Assembly: GCF_907164915.1 (NCBI RefSeq)
Contig: NC_061869.1
Span: 47,179,771-47,243,770 of the forward strand
DNA length: 64,000 nt
Source: Impatiens glandulifera
Lineage: Eukaryota > Streptophyta > Magnoliopsida > Ericales > Balsaminaceae
Direction of reading: 5' to 3'
Below, in pieces: positions 37,223 through 49,798 of the stretch (its first letter is position 1; each line of letters opens with the position of its first letter). A program made the translations under genes and the position numbers. The notes beneath the pieces are model-generated. The model had not been told where the DNA came from and did not search any database. It saw only the letters and a list, made by a program, of their open reading frames with translations.

Positions 37223-37228
37223 CACGTG
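37223..37228. promoter_or_regulatory. G-box/ABRE core upstream of MYB
   Basis: CACGTG within GACACGTGTA, about 150 bp before the ATG. Matches the bZIP/bHLH-bound G-box and ABA-response core. ABA and stress response is known for MYB44-type genes; activity here is inferred. Confidence 0.5.
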
Positions 37229-37333
37229 TAAGTACTTAAAAGAACCGTTATTTCTCAAAACTGATCAAATGTAACGTCCACCACCACCACCGCTTCAGTC
37301 GGTTACCCTAATCCCCTCCCTCCCTCTTTCTTT

Positions 37334-37340
37334 TATAAAA
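37334..37340 (+). promoter_or_regulatory. TATA box of MYB gene
   Basis: TATAAAA 39 bp before the ATG, after a CT-rich stretch. A transcript starting ~25-30 bp downstream would have a very short leader, so an upstream start is also possible. Confidence 0.5.
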
Positions 37341-37378
37341 CCCTATCCTCCTCTTTCTCAGCTAATCAATCCTTTTTA

Positions 37379-38197
37379 ATGGAGGATCAAGAAAATTCAA
37401 ATATCCAGATTAGAGCGCCGCAGCAGCAGGTGAAGGGACCATGGAGTCCTGAAGAAGACGACTTGTTACGGATGGTTGTGGAAAAACACAGCGCTAGGAA
37501 TTGGTCTGTAATCAGCGAATCCATTCCAGGGAGATCAGGCAAGTCTTGTCGGTTGCGATGGTGCAATCAGCTGTCTCCCGATGTCGAGCACCGTTCCTTT
37601 ACCAAGGAAGAAGACGATATCATCTTGAAAGCTCACGGCCGTGTTGGAAACAAGTGGGCTACCATCTCCAGACTTCTCAAAGGACGTACTGATAACTCTA
37701 TTAAGAATCACTGGAATTCGACTCTTAAAAGGAAGTACTCCCCTCTTCTTCTTCTTCCTCCAGAAAATGAAGAATATCGTCGAACTAAAAGGCTGCAGGA
37801 GACTACGAGGACGACTGCAGCGATTAAATCGAATTTTTCTGAAACTAGTACTTCAGGATCGGATATTAGCGATTCTGGAGGAGTAGTAATACCCATTTTG
37901 CCTCTGATGAACGATTCCATAATATTCTCGCCTCCTTCACTGATCAAATCAGAATTACATGAAAATGTAATTACAGCTTTTGATCCTTCAACAACTCTTA
38001 CTCTTTCACTCCCTGGAACTGGAATTGACTCAAATTGTAATAGTAATAAACAGATTGAGATAGGTACTGCTGAGAAGAAGCAAGATTTTGATTCTACTGT
38101 TCAAGTGAAGCCTTTGGAATTGAGCGATGAATCGCTTCAAGTGATACAAGAGATTATTAAGAAGGAAGTGAATTCTTACATGTCAGGTTTGAAATGA
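37379..38197 (+). CDS. R2R3-MYB transcription factor, MYB44/MYB73 type (subgroup 22)
   Basis: Single-exon ORF of 272 residues. The R2 repeat (about 18-65) has W22, W42 and W61. The R3 repeat (about 69-119) has F74 in place of the first Trp, then W93 and W112, as is usual in plant R2R3 proteins. [16 protein letters not shown] and G-N-K-W-A-T-I followed by H-W-N-S-T-L-K-R-K match subgroup 22. The tail has L-T-L-S-L (207-211), an EAR-type LxLxL motif that recruits TOPLESS-like co-repressors in this subgroup, and a conserved block [14 protein letters not shown] (255-268). A nuclear DNA-binding regulator of abiotic stress, ABA and growth responses in related plants. Intronless structure is normal for this subgroup. 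Intact. Confidence 0.93.
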   Translation: MEDQENSNIQIRAPQQQVKGPWSPEEDDLLRMVVEKHSARNWSVISESIPGRSGKSCRLRWCNQLSPDVEHRSFTKEEDDIILKAHGRVGNKWATISRLLKGRTDNSIKNHWNSTLKRKYSPLLLLPPENEEYRRTKRLQETTRTTAAIKSNFSETSTSGSDISDSGGVVIPILPLMNDSIIFSPPSLIKSELHENVITAFDPSTTLTLSLPGTGIDSNCNSNKQIEIGTAEKKQDFDSTVQVKPLELSDESLQVIQEIIKKEVNSYMSGLK

Positions 38198-40839
38198 AGC
38201 CACCAGAATATATGATGAGATTTGAGGATTTTTTGTTGCTTTTTTTTTTTTTATGTTGAGACAGATCACATAGGAAGAAAGATTGGAATGGTATTGTGAA
38301 GATTCGTTTGATTATTTGAATAGTTTATTTCTAATGTGATTGTTTTGATTTTGGGTTATTCATTTGGTACCTTGAATTTTCTTGCTAATTTACTTTTGAA
38401 AAATAAATATATGAAATAAGATTGCAGTTCAAGTTTTTTCATGGGAGGTGCAAGTAATGTTGTCAATCTCGATGAGTATGTGATTATACTCAAAAGAAAC
38501 AAGTCAGAAGTGATATTAACTTATTAGAGTGTAAAATCTAGAGTGTAAAATCGATAATGACTCGCGAGTTGAATAATGAAAATCAGAAAAATTGTATTGT
38601 GTTCTTTATAAGTGTGCCTTTGGAATACTCTTATTTATCTTAGTTCTTGAACATCTATGGAAATATCATGCAAAATGAAAAATATGAAGTTTCAAGTATA
38701 GAAAGAAGATTAAGATGGAGATTGTAAAAAATAACACATCCATTCAAACCAACAAACTAAATATAATATAAAATGAACTAAACTAGAAAAATTGGTAAAA
38801 TGTATCTATATACTCTTTTTTCATAATTATATATATAACATATAAATAAAATTTCTCCCCACAATAAAAATAATATTATATTCCATATTTATTTCTTAAT
38901 GTATAATATTTCTATTTATATATAAATAAACTTTTTTTCTCATTATTATATATAACACTTTATATATAATAAAAAATATTATATATATAATTATAAAAAA
39001 ATTATAAATTATTTTATATTTTTATCATATTTTAAATAATAAAAATAAAAATAGAATAGATAAAAAAATTCTTTTGATTAATTTATAAAAGGAATTTTCT
39101 GAAATCATATAAAAAAGTTTATATCTCTAATCATATTTAAATAAAATAAAAAAATTTATTGACTTTCCTTATTTATATTTTAATATATAATATTTATAAA
39201 ATATAAATTTATATTAATGTATATATAAGAAATTAATTATAAATAAATTTAAATAGGATTTACATAAAAAAAATTAATTAGCAAATAATATAATATAAAA
39301 TAACATTTACAAAATTAAAATAAATTATTTATGATTTAAATATAAAATTATATAAACAATTTTAAACACTAAAATTTTCAACAAAATATTTGAATTTTCT
39401 GAACAACTAATAAAATAATGTTCAAATAATTTTTCTCAAATATAATTGACCTAGGGTTGTTTAACAACATAAAAAAGATCCAGCCATGTGAAAATAAATG
39501 ATCTACATGCATAGGAAATAGTGATAAATCTCAATATAATACAAATATTGAGAGGATACTGGTAAAAATCTTCCACATTAAAAGATGAAATTCAATAACT
39601 TTTTATTTATAAAAAAACAACTTATATTTCGATTATTTCACTTTTTTTTTTTGGTTAAGAATGAGAATAATAGAAAAGGATCTCCAACAGAATTAGAGAA
39701 TATATATATAAACAACAAACATCCTAATAATTGAGAATAATATTAAAATTATAAATTTTCTAAAAAAAAAAAAATCAAATTACAAAATTCTAAAAAAAAA
39801 AGAACTATTGGCTAAATAGAATGCCAGTATAAATGAAATAAAACGAATCACTCTTCAATACAAAAATAGTCCTAAAAAATATATATAAAAAATTGTTTTA
39901 AAAACTTAAAAAAAAAATTAGAGAGAGAAACTTCATAATATTAATATATATATAATTGTAAAAATTTATATATATATATATATATATATAACACTTTATA
40001 TATAATAATATATATATATAATTGTAATATTTTTATAAATTATTTTATATTTTAATCATATTTTCACATAATTATAAAATTTTATATTTTATTAATTAGT
40101 TTATATATAAATTAAGTTTTCTCAAATCATATATAATATAACTCTCACAGTAAAAAAAAAAAAAAAAAAAAAAAAAGTATATTAATATTTTATGAAAATT
40201 CTCTGTACGTGCAAATACCGGTTCAATTCATCTTATCCACCTAGGATGAACTCAATTTTCAGAATAATTTATTTTATATTTTTATCATATTTTACATAAT
40301 TATAAATTTACATTTTTTATTAATTTATTTATAAATATAAATTCAATTTTTTCAAATCATATTATAGATTAACGCATTTATTTTTTTTCAAATTTAATCT
40401 TAAATTAATTTAAATAAAATAAAACAAATTAAAAGCGTTTGTCCACGTCATTTCCGTCTCCTCCTTAACAAAATCTCATTTTTGAAAAACGATTTATAGA
40501 CCATAATCCTTGGTTTAAAAAGAGAATTGACCTGACAATGATAATTACTCCATTGTAGACACAAATTTTTGACATATGAGAAATTAAGTAAATGTTGCGA
40601 AAAAATAAATAATCGACATGATAATAGTAAAAAAAATACAAACATAAAAAATAAAATAACTATTTTTTTTTAGGACAAGACCCGTACAAAGAATGAGGCT
40701 TATTTCAAAACTCAAACACCCAAAATGAAGCAAGATGAGAGTGGTTTCTAGTCTAAAATAAACGGTTGGAACTTAGATGATGTACATGATTTCCATTACA
40801 TGAATGAAAATGAGAATTTAAAAATAAAATTGAATCGGT
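38198..40839. other. 3' flank of MYB and long AT-rich intergenic region
   Basis: A possible poly(A) signal AATAAA occurs near 38401. The rest is very AT-rich with (AT)n runs (39966-39990, 40008-40020) and a poly-A run (40152-40176). No supported gene or element. Confidence 0.5.
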
Positions 40840-43494
40840 GAGTCCCAAAAATAAAATCGAATTAGTGAATTTGTCCACGTTAAAAAATAGCAAAATATAA
40901 CATTTTTATGATACATGAATAAATCATATATAATATTATATTGTGGTAGTCTTGTAATTTAAAAAAATAACTTAAATTAAAGTGGTAATGTTTAAAATTT
41001 TATCATATAAGAAAAAAATGACAATTTTATTTACTATTAGTTTTTCATTAATCCAAGTGAGATTTGACTTATTAATAAAATGCATTTTATTTTTATTGCA
41101 TAAAAATAAATTGATATATTTGGATTAAATATTTAATTGAATGAGTTAAATAAGTTAAATAAGGTATTAATATCAATGCAGATGAGAAGTTTTTAATCAA
41201 ATACAATAATAAATGCATACGTTAAAACTTTTTCAATATAATCAATTAAATGAAATTGATTACATTAAATTATATTATTATTATATTAAAGAAATTAGTC
41301 ATTAGGTTGATTTACTAATTTATTTTAATATAAATTCTCATTTGATCACATATTATTAAATGGACAATATCAATTTCAAAATTACATAGTTTTTTTTTGT
41401 TTTGATTATCCTAAATGGACTTCATTTTTGTTTTTCATTTTCAACATCACAAAGCTAGCTATTTTTTAGTTTTTCAGAAAAAACTTTCCATTGATCATTT
41501 TAATTGTGATTTCACACAATTCTATTTTGATCCTAATGATAGTTCAGGTACGTTGATCATTTTCCTACGCACTACTAGATTCTTTGTACCCTAGGATACA
41601 ACCATCTTATTAAACTTCAGCACAAGAAGGAAACGATGTAACTGTTTTAAGAGAAATGTGTTAAACACATGCCTCGAATCAACATTTGATTTTGATGATT
41701 TCATTTATTTATATATTGTAGTTTATTTAATTTATTTGTAATATTATACTTTTATATTTTCTGTAATTTAATGACAAGATTACTAACAATCTTAAAACAG
41801 TTTCGTGTGCTTTGATATTTAGTAGCTTGTGCCGTCAAAAATCATTGTCTTTGATGTTTCAGGAAAAAAGTTGAGTTAGAGAACCGATTTCTTATATAGA
41901 AATTTAATTTATCAAAAATGATGTTGTCATTAATATTTTGAAGCATTTTTATTTCTTCTACAAAAAATTATTTGATTAATCATGACATAGAATGAAAGTA
42001 ATTTGTATAAAGACGTAAACAAAGGTTGTTTGTGGTAGAACTTATTCTAATCATGCATTTAAAGAGACACGACTATGTTAGTCGAAATTGTCTTCACAAG
42101 AATTGTCTCGGTGAGAACAATCTACTTAGATTGATTTTGAGCATGCATAATTGTTTCATGTCGATTATTGTTCAAAACATGACAATGTAAGTACTTCGAT
42201 TTCGATTAAGACATGAAATATATTTGTAGTTATATTTTATTTGATTATCTTGCTAAGTGATTATGTATATATATCATGCATATTAGCTAATAATATTGTG
42301 ATTTATTTTATTCATAATAAGTATGATTATCTAGCAATTTATATACATATATGAATAAATATCTATTGTATTATCATAATAAGTATGATAATTTTGAAAT
42401 TTTACTAGAGATCTCAAAAACTAAGTTCAATGGGACAATCTAATTGTACTGACTTGGAAAGTTATTATTGAGCATTACTCCTATAACAGAAAATATATAT
42501 TTTGACGAGGACAAACATATCGCTTTTAATGATTCTTTGTGAGCAAAGAGGGAATTGCATGGCTCAATTCTAGACCCTCTCACAAAACCAAACATGTGTT
42601 CCATGACCAAAATAGACACAACCATGAGAGTTTGACATGTATCATGAAGAATTCTATATGAAAGTGTGTAATCATTTACACAAATGGAAAAATATTTCAA
42701 TGATATCGAGTCTACTAATCAGCTAGTAAAGTTATATACTTCTAGTAAAGTTATATACTTTCATAATGGAAGGTTAAAGGGTCACCCCTTGTTGAACCTT
42801 TCACCGGGTTAATCATCCAATTTCCATTCATGTGGGGGATTGTGGGAGACTCACAAAAATAAAATCGAGTTAATAGATTTGTCCACATTGGATAAATATC
42901 AAAATATAGAATTTTTATGATACATGGATAAATCATATATAATATGATATTGTGATAGTCTTATTCTTTAAACTAATTGACTTAAATTAAAGTTGTGAAG
43001 TTTAAAATATTTTATAATACAAGATAAAAAATGATATTTTTATTTGCTATTAGTTTTTTTATTAATCCATGTGAAATTTAACTTATTTGTAAAGTGTCTT
43101 TTATTGCATAAAAGTAAATTGATATATTTGGTTTAAGTATTTAATTGAATGAGTTAGTTAAATGGGTATTAATATCAATGTAGATGAGAAGTTTTCAATC
43201 AATACAATGACAAATGTATATGTTGAAACCTTTCAAATATAATTGATGAAAATAAAATAAAATTGATTACATTAAATAATTTTATTGATTGCATTAAATA
43301 ATTTTATTCATACGTTAAAAAAATTAGTGATTATGTTGATTGATTGACTAATTTATTTATATAAATTTTCAATTGATCACATATTGTTAAATGGACAATA
43401 ACAATTGTAGAATTACATAGTTTTTATCTTTCAATGATCCTAAATAAACTTCATTTTTGTTTTTCAATTTCAACATCACAAAAGACTAGCTACT
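40840..43494 (+). mobile_element. Probable non-autonomous LTR element (no coding)
   Basis: Two diverged direct repeats, about 40840-41463 and 42845-43494, share AAAAATAAAATCGA, TTTTATGATACAT, TGATATATTTGG and AACTTCATTTTTG-like blocks in the same order. The second is preceded by a purine-rich ATGTGGGGGATTG that looks like a polypurine tract. The ~1.38-kb interior has no gag or pol. The layout fits an old LARD/TRIM-like or deleted copia element. No clear primer-binding site or target duplication was found, and repeat ends are approximate. Confidence 0.5.
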
Positions 43495-43645
43495 GTTGGA
43501 ATTTTTAGGGTCACTTGTATAATAAATAATTGTGTATATGTCATATTTTATTTAATATAAGCAAGAATAATGTGATATAATTTGAAATTAAGTTTATGGC
43601 TTATGCGTGTATTTGTCATGAATATAAAGTGAGAATACCTAAGTC

Positions 43646-44220
43646 ACTACAAAAAAAAATGGTCCATTAGTAACTTATTTTTGCGACTTAAATATAACTA
43701 ATACATTTTTTTAGAAAATGTAACTTAAATTATAACATAAATTTTAAATAGTGGAAATATTGTAACATTTTTTACATTAATTGATTATTGATAAAAAAAA
43801 ATTAAATGCTTCAAATAAATTGTTGTTAAACAAGTCACTAAGGGAATAATATTTTTTTAATTAAAATGGTGCAACTTTTTATAACAACTAATCATTATAA
43901 CTTTTAAAGCAACATTAATAGAGAGATAATACAAATAATGTTGTTAATATTTTAGATACCATATATATATATATTTCAACTTTTTCATCCACTTTTATAA
44001 TTGTAATCTTTATTCCACTAAAAGATAAATAATAAGTGACCATAAAAGTTGAAAAACTCTAATCTTATCTTATAGTGCAACTAAGTTTGTAGTAAATATT
44101 ATTAACACTAATATGTAACTTGTTTCGCAACAAAACTATAATTATATGTTGCCAAATGAAGTTACAAATATAAGACAATTAAATTTTTTTTTGTCATTTG
44201 TACAAAATATTTTAATTGTC
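43646..44220 (+). mobile_element. CACTA-like transposon end, partial
   Basis: CACTACAAAAAAAAATGGTCC at 43646 matches the terminal CACTACAA consensus of plant CACTA (En/Spm) elements. It is followed by repeated subterminal motifs around GTAACTT and GCAACTT in both orientations, near 43669, 43731 and 44114. No opposite TTGTAGTG end was found before the Harbinger coding sequence, so the element is truncated or unusual. Confidence 0.5.
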
Positions 44221-44234
44221 TTTAAATTACTTAC

Positions 44235-45030
44235 TTGACAAAAGATGTGGAAAACGATAATTGGGATCACTTATAACGGTTTTCAAAATTCCAGCATCAT
44301 GGGCAGATCCTTCCCAACCAACTGAGGCATACGTAAAACACATATCAAAGTCACATACTGCAAATATATTTTGAGTCAAATAACCTTTACGTCCAATATA
44401 CTTGATAATTTCTTCTTTGGGCCCAAACAATTTGATATGTGTACCATCTATTGCACCTATACAATTCTATATAATAAAAATTTATTAGAGATAGTTAAAC
44501 ATAAATTTTAAATAATAATATTAAAAAGTTCAGTTTTGAAATTTTTTTACCTTAAAGTATTTGTATTTCTCTTCTCTTAATTTTGGATGAACGATTTTTT
44601 GATCCACCGGTAAGATTTGATCGTTAGCCATTAGAACTAATGCCTTTAAGACACGATGAAAGTGTCTATTGATTGTCTCGGTGCTATATTTGAACCACGT
44701 CTAATTTGACATAGTTGTTGCATGTTGTCCAACTTGCCTTAAAAACATTGCGAGTGATTCTTCTGGAAAAAGACCATTATTTTGATTGTTTAATCCATAC
44801 TTAGTAGTCAACTCGTTAACCAACATATTAAATGCAACCGAATCCATACGGAACTCAAATAAGCATAAACTTGGACTTTGCAGTAGCTCTTGTACTAATA
44901 CAAATCTATTTGTATAAGCTCGATGACTCATTCTTTCCAAATAGATATCATCTATTTCTTCTACAATCTTTTCAGTTGCTTCTTCAACACACGAATAAAA
45001 CGTTGATGGTATTAAATTTGTGTCCGCCAT
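44235..45030 (-). pseudogene. PIF/Harbinger transposase, truncated
   Basis: Exon 1 (45030-44551) encodes the N-terminal helical domain found in plant PIF transposases. An in-frame TAG at 44701-44703 interrupts it, and the frame continues through T-W-F-K-Y-S-T-E-T-I to a GT donor. Exon 2 (44466-44235) starts C-I-G-A-I-D-G-T-H, giving the first catalytic Asp. It has V-C-D-F-D-M with the second Asp and H-D-A-G-I-L, then ends at a consensus GTAAGT donor. The last exon, with the third catalytic acidic residue, is absent. CACTA-like sequence lies where it should be. The DDE nuclease would cut and join TTA/TAA targets, but this copy is dead. Confidence 0.85.
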
Positions 45031-45273
45031 TTAGTTCCTATAAAAAATACCAAAAAGATAAATTTAATATAATAAAAAATTATAATAAAAACATATTTAA
45101 ATAATGCATAGTTTCAGACCAACTACCTACTTGAATAATATCATTTTAATTTAAACAAATTTAGATAATTTCAAATAAAATGAAAAAGTTTGAAAACAAA
45201 TACAATAAAATTCAAATAAAATAAAATTTAAACTTAAATAAAATAAAATTTAAACTTAAATAAAATAACATTA

Positions 45274-46150
45274 TTAAAATTTACGTGTGTGGTCTACTCG
45301 TAGCAAACACAACATGCAACAATTCGTTTGATTCAGGTGGATATCCCATATACTTATGAACCTTTGCAATAAATTTTTTTTGAGGGTCTTCAATGGTAGG
45401 GTTCGATGTACGGTGTGAGTATGTTGATGATATATAATATGTTCTTTAACTAATTTGCGTTTGGATCTCATATTCTCTTTTATACTTGTACAATTACGCT
45501 TGCTCCCACTATAACTTCCAGACTTTCCTGAACACGGCGTCGGTAGTTCAATATCGTTTGGAGTGAAAGCACTATTCTCAGAATCACCAGAACCTTCAGC
45601 ATTTGTATCGACTCTAACAGTATACACAGTTGAACCAGTAGCTATACTTTTACCGAATAATCTTTCATAAATGTTTTCATTTTCAATACCACTTGACTTA
45701 AATTTAATAAGTTGGTCATGATCCTATTCAACAAAAAAAATAATAAACAAATTTCAATATTGATAATTTTAACCTAACTAATTTTTATAAAAGTGAAAAA
45801 AAAAATAGTGTTTACCTTGCTCTTTTCTTTCCACCAAAATTTTGAAGCTACAATATTATTTCGCTGATGATCCCAACCCATGCCGCTAAGTTTACTACTA
45901 TTTTTCAAAAATATCCAAACTTTCCACAGATTCTTTCTCAAGATTTTGATATCGTAATAGACAGACAAGTGAGTCCACAGACCCTCACTTACGTTTTTAT
46001 AACCAAGGCTGTAGGACTTTTACCCTTAAAATTTTTCTTTAATTTTTCCAGATCACAAAGCCGTAGAAACATTTTGGTCCTTTCTTTAATGGATTCCCAA
46101 TCCACCGGAGTAATGGGAACTCCCGGATTAAAATTAGTGTACCTTGGCAT
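45274..46150 (-). pseudogene. PIF/Harbinger ORF1 (Myb/SANT-like), broken
   Basis: Upstream of the transposase on the same strand, as in other PIF elements. From 46150 the text reads M-P-R-Y-T-N-F, then a Myb/SANT-like helix-turn-helix with K-V-W-I-F-L-K, G-M-G-W-D and F-W-W-K-E-K across 45960-45810. An intron-like gap follows, then a linker (45627-45430) and a C-terminal block with Y-M-G-Y-P-P-E-S (readable near 45350 in a shifted frame). Stops and at least two frameshifts break it. ORF1 proteins bind DNA and help the transposase. The ORF track-like frame 45274-45627 alone is only part of it. Confidence 0.7.
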
Positions 46151-46758
46151 TCTAATATAAATGAATTGATATTAAAAAAAGATAAAAGATTTAAATAAAT
46201 AAAATCGATAAGAAATTATGAGACGGAATAATAACAATCAACAAGATCAAGGATCAACTTTAAAAACCTCAGACAGAAAGTTTTAAATGTGTTAAATTTG
46301 TGTTAATTGAATTTAAGGTGAATATAAGAGGAAACATATTTGATAAACTTACTTTAACACTGTCGATGAAGATGACGACTAAGAGTATATCTGATGGATT
46401 GAAAGGCAGAGTTCACTCAATCCTAACAAATAAAATAAGAGAATCAAATAAAAATGTTTTATATAACTAAATTTCACCTCATCCTTCTTTATAGAAAAAA
46501 AACGAAATAAACTTACTTATTGGAGAGCGATACTTGTTTGTTCATGAATCTTAAAGCCAAATTCAATTTTGAAGAAGGATTGAATAAGAAACGAAGGAAA
46601 AGAAAGAAGACAGAAATGGATTGGACGAAAGGAAGGGATGAAAAGAAGAGAGAGAGGACGGTTCAGACTTCAAACAGAAGAAATGACTTCTTTTTCAAAC
46701 TATCTTATCAAATTCTTTCAGTCTTCAGTCTGTGCTTTACTTTAAATCTTGTCCGTAT

Positions 46759-46768
46759 ACAACCGGCC
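46759..46768 (-). repeat. Candidate right terminus of the PIF/Harbinger element
   Basis: Reading minus, GGCCGGTTGTATACGGAC is preceded by TTA, the normal PIF target. No matching left end was found, so the call rests on position and TTA alone. Confidence 0.3.
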
Positions 46769-47290
46769 TAAGAGCTTGTTTGATCTCGGCTCTTTTAAGG
46801 TGTAAAAGAAATAATTAAAAACTATAATATTGAATTTTATGAAACTCAATAAAAAAGAAAAGAAAAATCAACTAAGTTAAATTAAGACATATTATCAAAT
46901 CATAAAATAAAAAAAAAATTAAAAATTAAAAATTAAAGATATTTAATTTTCAAAATATATAAAAATATCTCTATATTAAATCATTTCAAAACTTAAAAAA
47001 TATATAATTTGAATAAAAAAATAATTTACAGACATCTGATATATAAATATAAAATTTTAATACTCTTAAATCTTTTCACAAAAATAATCTTAAACTCAAA
47101 ATTTTATTAAAATAACCAAATAAAAACTAATTATCAAACCGGACGTTTCTAACCAATCTGAGCAACTATATCAAACGTAAATTCAGTAAGAAAGAAAAGT
47201 AAATAATAATAAAGAAGACCGTCCATCGTCAGACTTCGCTATATACAGAAAAAGAATAAGTAATAATCACAAATCCAGGTTACTGCCAAT

Positions 47291-47460
47291 GACTTGTTTG
47301 AGAGCTGATTAATGTTTTTATTTATCATAATTTTAATTTTCTTTATTTATTTATTAATAAATATCATATTCTTTTTATAATGTAAATTAATTATTAAATT
47401 AAAATATAAAAATATATGAGAGAGAAATGAGGAAAATCCAAAAAAAACTAAAAAACCTTG
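47291..47460 (+). repeat. MITE-like repeat copy 1
   Basis: GACTTGTTTGAG followed by AT-rich sequence ending GAGGAAAATCCAAA. Matches 49176-49345 in order and spacing. Right terminus and target duplication not determined. Confidence 0.5.
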
Positions 47461-49175
47461 GTAAACTTAATTAAAAATCTGGTTAGATTTGTGAAAAAAA
47501 AATAATAGTTTGTGATAATTTTGAGTAAATAGAAATATTTTGTTTAGTAAAAAAAATTTAAAAGGTATTGATATATATATAATAAAATTAATAATTTATA
47601 AAAATATATATTTTTATATTTTAGTTAATAAATTAATTGATTTTTTTAGATTATTCTAATTAAGTTATTTTTAGCATAATCATCTGGGTAGAAGATCAAA
47701 ATTTCCTGAGAATATTTGTAGGTTTATATATACCTTCTAACTTAAGGAATACCAAAAAGCATCCGTCGTATCATTATCAATATGTTAGAATTTGAAATGT
47801 TCATCAAGTCTTTATACTGAGCAAAGTTCCTCTACTACTAAAGATTCATGCTCCCCTGTTCCTCTCTCACAAGGGAAAGGGTAAATCAGTAAATACAGTT
47901 TTTTTATTTATTTTATTTTTATTTTAATATTAAATTTTGTGTGGAGGAACACCGGAACATCTCTATTTTGGTAGCAGAGGATCCCGTGTGCTTTATACTT
48001 CCTCCAATATTTAAGAAATTAAATATAATATTAGAAAATTTTATATAAAAGTATATGATTTCATATAGCTCATTCATTTCTGTTAGAATATGAAGAAATA
48101 TTTTAACGGGAAAGCTTATTAGAGTGATTTTTTAATAAAGTTATAAATAATATTAAATATAAAATCAAATGAATTGAATTTTAAAATAGAATATTGGAGA
48201 ATTTTAAATAAATAATTAATAAGTTTCTTCTTTAGGACAAATTTTTTTTGGATTTTTTAAAACATTCAACCCAAATCAATTTTTCAATAAATAACTTCTC
48301 AAATATCACATCATTAATTTTATTAATTATTAAAATACCCTTTATTTTAAGTTAGTATTTATTATTTTATTTATATATATCAATGTCTTTTTTATAAAAA
48401 ATAATCATCACCTCCTTAAAATCATCACCAATTATTATTATTTTCTCCTTTTAAGTTTTTTTTTAAAAATTCAATCCAAACAAGGCATTAATTTTTTTTT
48501 ATCTGTATTTGGTGGTGTTTGGCGGTGACAGATATAAAGGCAGAAGAAGAAAAGTAATATAAAAACTACTGTTGCCAAATCCAGTTGATCAGTGTAACAA
48601 ATAGCAAATCTAATTAGTTAGGAGGATCTATATTTTGGATTTGACAATTTTTAATGAAAAATTTTGATAAGAATAATTTAATTGATTTTGTTTATTAACA
48701 GTAATATAATTCATTGATATTTTTAATTTAGATATATGTTAGTTTAAAATTTAAAAAATAAATAATAGCAATTCTAAAAAAATCAATTAGATATGACTAA
48801 AAAACAATATATTAAAAGAAAAATAATAATTTTTATATGGATTAAATTAAAATAAATAAATAAATAAACATTTAAAATAAATTACAACAATCAGGATTTT
48901 ATTTCTTTCTAATGGAGTAAAAACAAAATTAATTAAAAAAAAACAAAGAACTAAAGAAAAAAAATAAGAAGAGAAGAATGCTAAATAAAAGATTTTATTA
49001 GAGAACACTTCCATGATCATTTATTCATTAACATGTTATTTGAGATATTTTTTAATAATAATAAACAAAACTCACCGTCTAGACCAATAATGTAGCTATA
49101 TACATAAAAATGAGGAATAATGAAAAATATGTAGATATCTCACTATATTAATAATTGATCTCAATATATATTTGG

Positions 49176-49345
49176 GACTTGTTTGAGGAACTAATTAAGT
49201 TTTTTTTTTATCATAAATCTAATATATCATTTTAATTATTAATCCATCTCTTAATTTATTATAATATCAATTTTTTTAATATAAATTAGTTATTAAATAA
49301 AAATATAACGATAAAAAGGAGGAAAATCCAAATAACCCTAAAAAA
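49176..49345 (+). repeat. MITE-like repeat copy 2
   Basis: GACTTGTTTGAG...GAGGAAAATCCAAA, the second copy of the repeat at 47291. Confidence 0.5.
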
Positions 49346-49798
49346 ACTGCACAAACAAAACCTCATCAATGTTTGGAATTGATTTATTTAAAAAATTAGT
49401 AGTATGTCAGTATTTTGTTAAAAAGTTCAATATTTATTTTGATTGGTGGGTTAAAAAAGTATGAATTATCAATTAAAATCATAACAATATCATTATCAAA
49501 TAAAATAATAATAATATTACCACACAATTAGTAGAACAATATTAAAATATATTAAATTATAGCAAATTAAAATGGAGAATAAAGTACATGCTAAAACATT
49601 CTTCAGAATTAAATAACAATGTTTCAAAATGAAATCACATATAAAAATAAAGGATTGATTGGTCTCTTTTTTCAAGTATTTCTTCTTTCTTCACAACTTT
49701 CTTCCATGTTATCATTTAATATTAATCATATCCTCTATCTGCAAACACAAAAAAAAACAAATTACTAAATTATTAATATGAATCTTCAATTTTAGAAT

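Larger units (their letters stand above)
46772..49798. other. AT-rich intergenic region with MITE remnants
   Basis: No gene recognised. Several TTGTTTG-type ends occur (46773, 47292, 49177, and the complement near 48477), typical of PIF/Harbinger or hAT MITEs. Only the pair listed separately shows clear homology. Confidence 0.4.

Noticed and set aside
43646..44220. A complete CACTA element
   Set aside because: Only one terminus is visible; no opposite end or 3-bp target duplication could be found.
46772..48488. One large Harbinger-type element between TTGTTTG-type ends at 46773/47292 and 48477
   Set aside because: The ends are only loosely similar and the flanking triplets do not form a matching TWA duplication.
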